A program made the position numbers and the translations under genes. The notes below the pieces were generated by a model. It ran no database searches. It saw only the letters and a list, made by a program, of their open reading frames with translations, and had not been told where the DNA came from. Positions 14,096 to 20,576 of a DNA stretch of 22,773 nt are shown piece after piece. Source of the DNA: an uncultured Oscillospiraceae bacterium. GTDB lineage: Bacteria > Bacillota > Clostridia > Oscillospirales > Oscillospiraceae. The stretch's first letter is position 1. Each line of letters starts with the position of its first letter. The stretch spans positions 1 to 22,773 of the forward strand of contig CAJUPW010000035.1 of the NCBI GenBank assembly GCA_910588635.1, given 5' to 3'.

Positions 14096-15825
14096 ACGCA
14101 ATGTTAGTTGTTCTTGTTGGCTGTGCCATCCTGGTCGTAGGCTATATCTTCTACGGCGGCTGGCTGGCCAAGCAGTGGGGCGTGGACGACACCAAAACCA
14201 CCCCGGCTCATGAGCTGGAGGACGGCATGGACTACGTCCCCGCCAAAGCCCCCGTCCTGATGGGACATCACTTTTCCTCCATCGCCGGCGCCGGCCCCAT
14301 TAACGGCCCCATCCAGGCGGCCGTCTTCGGCTGGGTGCCCGTGGTGCTGTGGGTTCTGATCGGCGGCATCTTCTTCGGCGCCGTCCATGATTACGGCGCT
14401 CTGTTCGCCTCCATCCGCCACAAGGGCCAGTCCCTGGGCGAGGTGGTGGCCGTGAACATCGGCGAGCGGGCCAAGAAGCTCTTCCTGGTCTTTTCCTACC
14501 TGACCCTGATCCTGGTCGTGGCCGCCTTCGCCTCCATCGTGGCCAGCACCTTCAACGGCTTCACGGCGGAAGGCGCGCCCAACGATGCCAACGCCGCCGT
14601 GGCCATGATTTCGATTCTGTTCATCATTATGGCCATCATCTTCGGTCTGGCCGTGTACCGCCGGGGCGCGCCCCTGTCCGTGGCCACCGTTCTGGGCGTG
14701 ATCGGCATCGTGCTGTGTCTGGTCGTGGGCCTGAACTTCCACCCCATTTACCTGAGCAATAACACCTGGATGTGGATCATCGGCGTGTATATTCTCATCG
14801 CCTCGGTTGCTCCGGTTTGGATTCTGCTCCAGCCCCGCGACTACCTCAGCTCCTTCCTGCTGTATGGCATGATGATTATCGCCGCCGTGGGCGTCATCGG
14901 CGCGGGCCTCACCGGCGCGGACGCCGCCCACATGGATATGCCCGCTTTCACCGGCTGGGTGGATACCATCAGCGCCACCTCCCTGGGCACCATGTTCCCC
15001 GCCCTGTTCGTCACCATCGCCTGCGGCGCCATCTCCGGCTTCCACTCCCTGGTGGGCTCCGGCACCACCGCCAAACAGCTGGACCACGAGCGGGACGCCA
15101 AGCCCATCGCCTATGGCGGCATGCTCATTGAGTGCGCGCTGGCTTTGATCTCCCTGTCCGCCGTCTCCTTCATCTGGCAGGACTATCTGGACGGCCTGCG
15201 CACCCCCACCCAGGTGTTTGCCACCGGCATCTCCAAGATGGTGGCCTCCATCCCCGGCCTGGCCGCCACGCAGCCCACCGTCAGCGCCTTGCTGGTGCTC
15301 ACCGTCTCCGCCTTCTGCCTGACCTCTCTGGATACCGCCACCCGTCTGGCCCGGTACATGTTCCAGGAGTTCTGGCTGAAGCCCGGCCAGACCTATAAGG
15401 ATGTCACCGGCATCAAGGCCACCCTGTGCAACCCCCTGGTGGCTACCGCCATCACCGTGGTGCTGGGCGTCGGCCTGGGCATGACCGGCTACGGCAAAAT
15501 CTGGCCCCTGTTCGGCGCTGCCAACCAGCTGCTGGCCGCTCTGGCCTTGCTCACCGTCTGCGCCTGGCTGGGCAACATCGGCCGGAACAACAAGATGTTC
15601 TATCTCCCCATGGGCTTTATGCTGGTTGTTACGCTGGTCTCTCTGTTCCAGACCGTCACCGCCCGCGTGGGCATGATCACCAGCAACAACCCCGAGGTGC
15701 TGGCCAAGGTGGACTGGGGCACCTATGCGCAGGCCATCCTGGGCGCGCTGCTGTTCGTCCTGGCCATCGTGCTGGCTGTCGAGGGCTGCATGACCATCTT
15801 CGGCAAGAAGAACAAGAAAGCCTAA
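14092..15825 (+). CDS. cstA: CstA-family peptide/pyruvate transporter
   Basis: A multi-spanning inner membrane transporter of the carbon starvation family. CstA members in enterics take up peptides and pyruvate. The 577-residue product carries hallmark segments: YGGWLAKQWGV, DYVPAKAPVLMGHHFSSIAGAGPINGPIQAA (about 45-75), GAVHDYGALFASIRHKG, and ACGAISGFHSLVGSGTTAKQL. It is shorter than the roughly 700-residue enteric CstA and matches the compact Firmicutes form. The start overlaps the stop of the upstream gene, and AGGAGAGGAG lies before it inside that gene. No LytSR-type two-component genes are adjacent, unlike some pyruvate-controlled cstA loci. A hairpin ends the unit. Confidence 0.93.
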   Translation: MNAMLVVLVGCAILVVGYIFYGGWLAKQWGVDDTKTTPAHELEDGMDYVPAKAPVLMGHHFSSIAGAGPINGPIQAAVFGWVPVVLWVLIGGIFFGAVHDYGALFASIRHKGQSLGEVVAVNIGERAKKLFLVFSYLTLILVVAAFASIVASTFNGFTAEGAPNDANAAVAMISILFIIMAIIFGLAVYRRGAPLSVATVLGVIGIVLCLVVGLNFHPIYLSNNTWMWIIGVYILIASVAPVWILLQPRDYLSSFLLYGMMIIAAVGVIGAGLTGADAAHMDMPAFTGWVDTISATSLGTMFPALFVTIACGAISGFHSLVGSGTTAKQLDHERDAKPIAYGGMLIECALALISLSAVSFIWQDYLDGLRTPTQVFATGISKMVASIPGLAATQPTVSALLVLTVSAFCLTSLDTATRLARYMFQEFWLKPGQTYKDVTGIKATLCNPLVATAITVVLGVGLGMTGYGKIWPLFGAANQLLAALALLTVCAWLGNIGRNNKMFYLPMGFMLVVTLVSLFQTVTARVGMITSNNPEVLAKVDWGTYAQAILGALLFVLAIVLAVEGCMTIFGKKNKKA

Positions 15826-15849
15826 GTTCCTGTTCCATCCAAACAGAGC

Positions 15850-15901
15850 AGAAAGCGGACCCGTCTCGGGTCCGCTTTCTGATTGCCTGGAATGTTTTTT
15901 T
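15850..15901 (+). terminator. Terminator of the cstA operon
   Basis: A perfect 13-bp stem (15850-15862 with 15868-15880) and 5-base loop 24 bases after the cstA stop. A run of seven T comes later (around 15895-15901) rather than directly after the stem. Confidence 0.75.
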
Positions 15902-15910
15902 GTGCTAGAA

Positions 15911-15986
15911 TGTAAGGGCCGGTCTCCGTGCCGGCCCGTTTTCCTTGTTCCATACCAGCGGGGCGGCGCAGAGACCGCCCCCTACA
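15911..15986. repeat. Inverted pair of REP-like palindromic elements
   Basis: Copy A (15911-15938, plus) and copy B (15959-15986, minus) are both 28 bases, begin TGTA, and form a 7-bp stem around an 8-base loop. They agree at 23 of 28 positions. The one stem difference is compensatory: C9-G24 in copy A is G9-C24 in copy B. The two face each other across 20 bases. A similar element lies at 7308-7329. Such pairs resemble bacterial interspersed mosaic elements. Copy A is followed by GTTTTCC and could add to termination after cstA. Confidence 0.65.
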
Positions 15987-16006
15987 AACCAATTGAAGGT
16001 GAGGCT

Positions 16007-16678
16007 ATGAAAACCAGCAAGCTCCTGTCCGTGCTCCTGTCCGTTTTGACCGCCCTGGTGGTGCTGACAGGCTCCATCGCCGTGCCCCTGCTGTGCCGGA
16101 GCTTTTACTACGCCCACATCGGCCCCATGGGGCTGGAAGAGTACGGCCTGACCCGGGAGGAAATCCAGACCGCCTACAACCAGATGATGGACTTCTGCCT
16201 GGGCAGACGGGAGAACTTTGCCGCCGGGGTGCTGGGGTTCTCCCAGTCGGGAGCGGACCACTTTGCCGACGTGCGGGGGCTGTTCCTGCTGGACCTGCGG
16301 GTACTGACGCTCTCCGCCGCGGCGCTGGGCTTCCTCCTGGGCTGGTGTCTGGTGGGAAAGGCGCGCCCCTACCGCTTTCGGAACCGGGGCCCTGGCTTCT
16401 GGGCGGCGGCGGGGCTTGGAATTTCTTTCCTGACTGTCGCCAGTCTGGCCGCTCTGGACTTCGACCGGGCCTTCGTCGTCTTTCACAGCATCTTCTTCCC
16501 CGGCAAGGACAACTGGATCTTCGACTGGAGCATGGACCCCATCATCCTTTTCCTGCCTCAGGACTTTTTCCGCAACTGCGCCCTGCTGATTCTGGCGCTG
16601 CTCCTTGTCTGGTGCGGCTGCCTGATCGGGGCCGATCTGTGGGCGGGAAAGAGGGAAAAAAAGACCGGAAATTTGTAA
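16007..16678 (+). CDS. DUF1461 / TIGR01906 family integral membrane protein
   Basis: A 223-residue membrane protein of unknown function. It has a membrane segment at about 8-30, a long extracytoplasmic loop with the family-typical helical stretch (LTREEIQTAYNQMMDFC) and HFADVRGLFLLDLRVL (the usual HM-DV motif, with Phe replacing Met). Further segments lie at about 96-117, 128-148 and 186-207, and the tail is basic. The start is the ATG after GAAGGTGAGG; an open extension upstream runs through the REP-like repeats and is not coding. No promoter of its own is obvious, so it may depend on read-through from cstA or a weak site within 15939-15995. Confidence 0.88.
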   Translation: MKTSKLLSVLLSVLTALVVLTGSIAVPLLCRSFYYAHIGPMGLEEYGLTREEIQTAYNQMMDFCLGRRENFAAGVLGFSQSGADHFADVRGLFLLDLRVLTLSAAALGFLLGWCLVGKARPYRFRNRGPGFWAAAGLGISFLTVASLAALDFDRAFVVFHSIFFPGKDNWIFDWSMDPIILFLPQDFFRNCALLILALLLVWCGCLIGADLWAGKREKKTGNL

Positions 16679-16696
16679 GAACTGCTGAAACTGAAA

Positions 16697-16732
16697 AAAC
16701 CGCCTGGCTCCTCTTGCGGAACCGGGCGGTTT
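16697..16732 (+). terminator. Hairpin after the DUF1461 gene, overlapping the next promoter
   Basis: An 11-bp stem (16697-16707 with 16722-16732, one G-U pair) with a 14-base loop, 18 bases after the stop, followed by TTTCTGG. The loop and 3' arm contain the -35 box and spacer of the uraA promoter, so the same bases serve both elements. Confidence 0.65.
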
Positions 16733-16742
16733 CTGGTATAAT
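16714..16742 (+). promoter_or_regulatory. Promoter of the uracil permease leader
   Basis: TTGCGG (16714-16719), a 17-base spacer and a perfect TATAAT (16737-16742) with an extended -10 TGG. Initiation near 16749 produces a leader of about 105 bases up to the end of the attenuator. Confidence 0.88.
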
Positions 16743-16770
16743 GCCTCGGATAGAAGAGGAGGGGATCGCC

Positions 16771-16827
16771 ATGCTGACCGTTTTGCGTCTGACGCTTGGC
16801 GGCGCCTCTGTTTCTATTTTCTGCTGA
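16771..16827 (+). CDS. Leader peptide of the uracil permease attenuator
   Basis: An 18-codon ORF encoding MLTVLRLTLGGASVSIFC. AGGAGG (16757-16762) lies eight bases before its ATG, as good as for any structural gene here. The last six sense codons (tct gtt tct att ttc tgc) are U-rich (11 of 18 bases) and use T-ending codons that flanking genes avoid, which suggests the RNA sequence rather than the peptide is selected. The TGA (16825-16827) overlaps the 5' arm of the following terminator. A ribosome finishing here would block hairpin formation. This matches UTP-sensing pyrBI-type attenuation: low UTP stalls polymerase in the U tract, the ribosome catches up, and the terminator fails. Confidence 0.7.
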   Translation: MLTVLRLTLGGASVSIFC

Positions 16828-16853
16828 CGGTTCATTGGGAATCGTCTTTTTTT
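16826..16853 (+). terminator. Attenuator terminator upstream of uraA
   Basis: An 8-bp stem (16826-16833 with 16839-16846, one G-U pair), loop ATTGG, then seven T (16847-16853). It lies between the leader peptide stop and the uraA ribosome binding site, so termination here would shut off the permease. No PyrR-binding loop or purine riboswitch is visible in the leader. Confidence 0.85.
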
Positions 16854-16877
16854 GTGCGTGAGAGAAAGGAGAACGAA

Positions 16878-18224
16878 ATGAACAACAACCAACCCATCCG
16901 CAACGCCCGGCAGCTGGGTATGCCCAAGATGCTGATCCTGGGCCTGCAGCATATGTTCGCCATGTTTGGGGCCACCGTGCTGGTGCCCATCCTGGTCAAC
17001 GGCTACGGCCTGCCCCTCAGCATTCAGACCACCCTGTTCTTTGCCGGCGTGGGTACCCTGTTTTTCCATGTCTGCACCAAATTTAAGATTCCCGCCTTTC
17101 TGGGCTCCTCCTTCGCCTACCTGGGCGGCTTCGCCGCCGTGGCCGAGCTGGACTCGGGCATCTACGCCGGCATGACCGGCGAGGAGAAGCTGCCCTACGC
17201 CCTGGGCGGCATTGTGGTGGCCGGCCTGCTCTATCTGGCGCTGGCCGGGCTCATCAAAGCGGTGGGCGTCCACAAGGTAATGCGCTTCCTGCCCCCGGTG
17301 GTCACCGGCCCCATCATCATCCTCATCGGCCTGTCCCTGGCCCCCAGCGCCATCAACAACGCCTCCACCAACTGGTGGCTGGCCATTCTGGCCATGGCCG
17401 TCATCATCGCGGCCAATATCTGGGGCAAGGGCATGATTAAGATTATCCCCATCCTGCTGGGCGTACTTGTCCCCTACGCCGTGGCCCTGGTCACCAATCA
17501 GGTGGACTTCTCCGGCGTGGCCGCCGAGAAGCTGGTGGGCCTTCAGCCCTTCGTGCTGGCCAAGTTCGATCTGACCTCCATCCTGGTAATGGCCCCCATC
17601 GCTCTGGCCGCCATGATGGAACACATCGGCGACATGTCCGCCATCTCCGCTACTGTGGAGGAGAACTTCATTGAGGACCCGGGCCTGCACCGCACCCTCA
17701 TCGGCGACGGTGTCGCCACCTCCCTGGCCGGCATGTTCGGCGGCCCCGCCAACACCACCTACGGCGAGAACACCGGCGTGCTGGAGCTGTCCCAGGTCTT
17801 TGACCCCAAGGTGGTCCGGCTGGCCGCCATCTACGCGGTGGTGCTCTCCTTCTCCCCCAAGTTTGCCGCCGTCATCAACTCCATCCCCACCGCCATCATC
17901 GGCGGGGTGTCCTTCATCCTCTACGGCATGATTTCCGCCATCGGTGTGCGCAACGTGGTGGAGAACCGGGTGGACTTCACCAACTCCCGGAACCTGATTA
18001 TCGCCGCCGTCATCATGGTGTGCGGCCTGGGCTTTAAAATCTGGGGCTTCAGCAATGAGTTCTCCGGCCTCACCTTCACCATCGGCGGCACCTCCATCAC
18101 CCTCACCTCCCTGGCCATCGCGGCCATCGCCGGCATTGTCCTCAACGCCATCCTTCCCGGCAAGGACTACAAATTCGGCTCCGACGTGACCAAGGGCCGC
18201 TCCGGCGACTTCGGGCGCTATTGA
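16878..18224 (+). CDS. uraA: Uracil permease (NCS2/NAT family)
   Basis: A membrane symporter that imports uracil for pyrimidine salvage. The 448-residue product has the N-terminal NCS2 signature LGLQHMFAMFGATVLVPIL (about 20-40), repeated hydrophobic segments consistent with the 14-helix UraA fold, EHIGDMSAISATVE in the substrate region and GGPANTTYGENTGVLELSQV. The HIGD and ENTG elements favour uracil permease (UraA/PyrP) over xanthine permeases. Start is the ATG six bases after AAAGGAG; an upstream in-frame start would swallow that site. Regulated by the leader peptide and terminator directly upstream (inference). It ends at a shared bidirectional terminator. Confidence 0.94.
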   Translation: MNNNQPIRNARQLGMPKMLILGLQHMFAMFGATVLVPILVNGYGLPLSIQTTLFFAGVGTLFFHVCTKFKIPAFLGSSFAYLGGFAAVAELDSGIYAGMTGEEKLPYALGGIVVAGLLYLALAGLIKAVGVHKVMRFLPPVVTGPIIILIGLSLAPSAINNASTNWWLAILAMAVIIAANIWGKGMIKIIPILLGVLVPYAVALVTNQVDFSGVAAEKLVGLQPFVLAKFDLTSILVMAPIALAAMMEHIGDMSAISATVEENFIEDPGLHRTLIGDGVATSLAGMFGGPANTTYGENTGVLELSQVFDPKVVRLAAIYAVVLSFSPKFAAVINSIPTAIIGGVSFILYGMISAIGVRNVVENRVDFTNSRNLIIAAVIMVCGLGFKIWGFSNEFSGLTFTIGGTSITLTSLAIAAIAGIVLNAILPGKDYKFGSDVTKGRSGDFGRY

Positions 18225-18241
18225 TTTCTCAAACAGGCTGG

Positions 18242-18273
18242 AAAAGGGCCGCCCCTTGCGGGGCGGCCCTTTT
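18242..18273. terminator. Bidirectional terminator between uraA and the NhaC-type gene
   Basis: A perfect 14-bp stem (18242-18255 with 18260-18273) with loop TTGC, flanked by AAAA and TTTT so that it works for both converging genes. Confidence 0.93.
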
Positions 18274-18286
18274 GATATATGCCAGC

Positions 18287-20020
18287 TCAGGCGCTCTGCT
18301 GACGGCCCTTCATCGCGAAGAGGAAGCCGATCATCAGTACCATGCCGATTGGCAGGGAGATGATGCCGGGGGCGCCCGCCATCACCAGGATACCGGCAGT
18401 CAGGTAGGTAATACCGGCCACCACCGCGCAGGAGACGGCGTAAGGCAGCTGAGTGGACACATGGTTCACATGGTCGCACTGGGCGCCGGCTGAGGCCATG
18501 ATGGTGGTGTCGGAGATGGGGGAGCAGTGGTCGCCGCAGACGGCGCCGGCCATGCAGGCGGAGATGCAGATGATGGCCATGGGGTTGCTCATGTCGAACA
18601 CGCTCTGCACGATGGGGATCAGGATGCCGAAGGTGCCCCAACTGGTGCCGGTGGCAAAAGCCAGCAGGCAGCCCACCGCGAACACGATCACAGGCAGGAA
18701 CATCTGCAGTCCGGAGGCGGTACGGACGAAATCACGGACGAAGTACTTCGCGCCCAGGGAGTCGGTCATACCCTTCAGGGACCAGGCAAAGGTAAGGATG
18801 AGGATGGCGGGCACCATGGCCTTGAACCCCTCGGGGATGCAGCCCATCATTTCCCGGAAGGACATGGACTTGCGGATGAAGTAGTAGATGAAGGCAAAAA
18901 TCAGGCCGAAAGCGGAGCCCAGCATCAGGCCCACCGAGGCGTCGGAGTTGGAGAAGGCGTCCACGAAGCTCTCGCCGGAGAAAAAGCCTCCGGAGTAGAT
19001 CATGCCCACGACACAGGCCGCTACCAGCACCAGGATGGGCAGCACCAGATCCATCACGATGCCCTTGGACTCGTCTACGTCCTCGTCCAGCATGGCGTAC
19101 GGGTTGGAGCCCGAGAACAGGTCGCCGTTCTCCCGGGCGTTCTTCTCAAATTTGGCCATGGAGCCGAACTCCACGTTCATCAGCACCATGCCCACCATCA
19201 TCACCACGGTAAACAGGGCGTAGAAGTTGTAGGGGATGGCCCGGATGAACAGGTTCAGGCCCTGGCCGTCCTCGGCGAAGGAGGCCACGGCGGCCGCCCA
19301 GGAGGAGATGGGGGCGATGATGCAGATGGGGGCTGCGGTGGCATCGATCAGGTAGGCCAGCTTGGCCCGGGACACATTCTGCTTGTCGGTGACAGGGCGC
19401 ATGACGCTGCCCACGGTGAGGCAGTTGAAGTAGTCGTCGATGAAGATCAGGCAGCCCAGCACGATGGTGGCCAGCTGCACCCCGGTCCGGGACTTGATGT
19501 TCGCTTTCGCCCAGCGGCCGAAGGCGGCGGAGCCGCCCGCCTTGTTCATCAGACACACCATGATACCCAGAATCACCAGGAAGATCAGAATGCCCACGTT
19601 GTAGCTGTCGGACAGGGAGGCCACGATGCCATCGTTGAAGGCGTGGAGCACCGTGCCCTCAAAGGAGAAGTTGGAGTAGAGCAGGCCGCCCACCAGGATT
19701 CCGATGAACAGGGAGGAGTAGACCTCCTTGGTGATGAGGGCCAGGGCGATGGCGATCACCGGGGGCAGCAGAGACATGGGGGTGTTGAAGAAATTACTGG
19801 GAGACAGGACATAGCCCTCGCCCCCGCAGGCGTCGCAGACGACGGCCTCCCCCTCGTCGGACAGCACCACGCCCAAGGTCCCGCATTCGGGGCACTCGAT
19901 GTGCTTGGTGCCGCTCAGCTCGGTGGGGTCACCCCCGGCGGCAAAGGCGGTGGAGATCATGGCCAGGAGCATCATCGCCAGGATGACGGTCCTCCAGCCA
20001 AAGGTTCTTCTGGTTCTCAT
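18287..20020 (-). CDS. lysW: NhaC-family transporter under lysine riboswitch control, putative lysine transporter LysW
   Basis: A 577-residue secondary transporter of the NhaC Na+/H+ antiporter superfamily. The leader contains a lysine riboswitch, and NhaC members so regulated have been predicted as lysine transporters (LysW), so lysine uptake is the best reading. The core shows ICLMNKAGGSAAFGRWA-like and IDDYFNCLTVGSVMRPVTD segments, FATGTSWGTFGILIPIV, and GAVCGDHCSPISDTTIMASAGA, all typical of the family. Unusually, the N-terminus reads as a signal peptide (about 1-28, cut after AFA) followed by a four-cysteine ribbon: CPEC (43-46) and CDACGGEGY (62-70), like half of a DnaJ zinc finger. Start is the ATG six bases after AGGAGGG. 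The long upstream extension of the frame is the riboswitch and is not coding. Confidence 0.88.
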   Translation of the reverse strand: MRTRRTFGWRTVILAMMLLAMISTAFAAGGDPTELSGTKHIECPECGTLGVVLSDEGEAVVCDACGGEGYVLSPSNFFNTPMSLLPPVIAIALALITKEVYSSLFIGILVGGLLYSNFSFEGTVLHAFNDGIVASLSDSYNVGILIFLVILGIMVCLMNKAGGSAAFGRWAKANIKSRTGVQLATIVLGCLIFIDDYFNCLTVGSVMRPVTDKQNVSRAKLAYLIDATAAPICIIAPISSWAAAVASFAEDGQGLNLFIRAIPYNFYALFTVVMMVGMVLMNVEFGSMAKFEKNARENGDLFSGSNPYAMLDEDVDESKGIVMDLVLPILVLVAACVVGMIYSGGFFSGESFVDAFSNSDASVGLMLGSAFGLIFAFIYYFIRKSMSFREMMGCIPEGFKAMVPAILILTFAWSLKGMTDSLGAKYFVRDFVRTASGLQMFLPVIVFAVGCLLAFATGTSWGTFGILIPIVQSVFDMSNPMAIICISACMAGAVCGDHCSPISDTTIMASAGAQCDHVNHVSTQLPYAVSCAVVAGITYLTAGILVMAGAPGIISLPIGMVLMIGFLFAMKGRQQSA

Positions 20021-20129
20021 AAAATTCCCTCCTAAACAAAGTCCCGCCTTGTCTGACGCCTCTTCCCGGCCGGGAAAAGGCACGGACAGAGCGGGTGTTG
20101 GTCCGAGGTCACACAAACCCCGTTCGCGC

Positions 20130-20165
20130 AAAACAAAACCGCGGTACGCAGAACGCGCCCCACGG
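20130..20165 (-). terminator. Riboswitch expression-platform terminator
   Basis: On the minus strand, CCGTGG pairs with CCGCGG (20160-20165 with 20139-20144), enclosing a 3-bp inner stem across a symmetric internal loop. TTTTGTTTTG follows. It lies about 40 bases downstream of the lysine aptamer and about 110 bases before the start codon, as expected for lysine-induced termination. Confidence 0.65.
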
Positions 20166-20203
20166 CAAAACCGGACGCCCCCAGCCTCAGACCGGGGACC
20201 TCT

Positions 20204-20361
20204 GGATAGCGCTCCACTTTCGTGACAGTCCGGGGGATTTTCTCCCACGGCCCAGGAAACACAGCTCAGGCAAGCCGTCCCTCCTTCGGCGGCGCACCCT
20301 CTCCCGTGGGACGGCTGCCTGGCCTTGTCCCGCGGTACGCATGAGCGCCGCGCCTCTATCC
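20204..20361 (-). promoter_or_regulatory. Lysine riboswitch (L box) aptamer
   Basis: On the minus strand the leader shows the conserved L-box pieces in order. GGATAGAGGCGCG is the 5' side of P1 and the start of J1/2, GCGCCGCCGAAGG is the central GCCGAAG element, and GGACTGTCACGAAAGTGGAG runs into CGCTATCC at the 3' side. GGATAG (20356-20361) pairs with CTATCC (20204-20209) to close P1. Length is about 158 bases, near the normal size. Lysine binding is expected to promote termination and lower transporter expression. Confidence 0.95.
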
Positions 20362-20379
20362 TCTTATGAAATTGCAATT

Positions 20380-20408
20380 ATGGTATCATGGTCATGCCAT
20401 AATGTCAA
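20380..20408 (-). promoter_or_regulatory. Promoter of the lysine-riboswitch transcript
   Basis: On the minus strand, a perfect TTGACA (20403-20408), a 17-base spacer and TACCAT (20380-20385) with an extended -10 TGA. Initiation near 20373 lies about 12 bases before the aptamer P1 helix. Confidence 0.82.
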
Positions 20409-20444
20409 GGGCGGAGCGCTGACAGATCATTCAATTTTTTTTGC

Positions 20445-20461
20445 TTTTTTGCCGCAAAAAA
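20445..20461. promoter_or_regulatory. Perfect palindrome between divergent genes, possible operator
   Basis: TTTTTTGCCGCAAAAAA is an 8-bp inverted repeat around a single C, about 40 bases upstream of the lysW -35 box and 115 bases before the ferritin-like gene. It could bind a dimeric regulator or be a chance run in an A/T-rich spacer. The remainder of 20409-20576 shows no gene; a weak TTGCTT-17-TAAATA promoter overlaps the palindrome on the plus strand. Confidence 0.35.
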
Positions 20462-20576
20462 GGTAAATATGCCGGTGGGAAACGGCTGCCCGGCCCTCTG
20501 GTTACGGTTTTCCTCCCGGAACATAGAATGAAGTGGTCCCTCATATTCATTTTCTCTGCCAAAGGAGTCTTACATT

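Noticed and set aside
16743..16877. Purine (xanthine/guanine) riboswitch or PyrR site upstream of the permease
   Set aside because: The roughly 105-base leader has no conserved purine-aptamer loops and no PyrR-binding consensus; it is taken up by the leader ORF and the terminator.
20021..20377. N-terminal 119-codon extension of the NhaC-type reading frame
   Set aside because: This stretch is the lysine riboswitch and its terminator. The good ribosome binding site lies at the internal ATG (20020).
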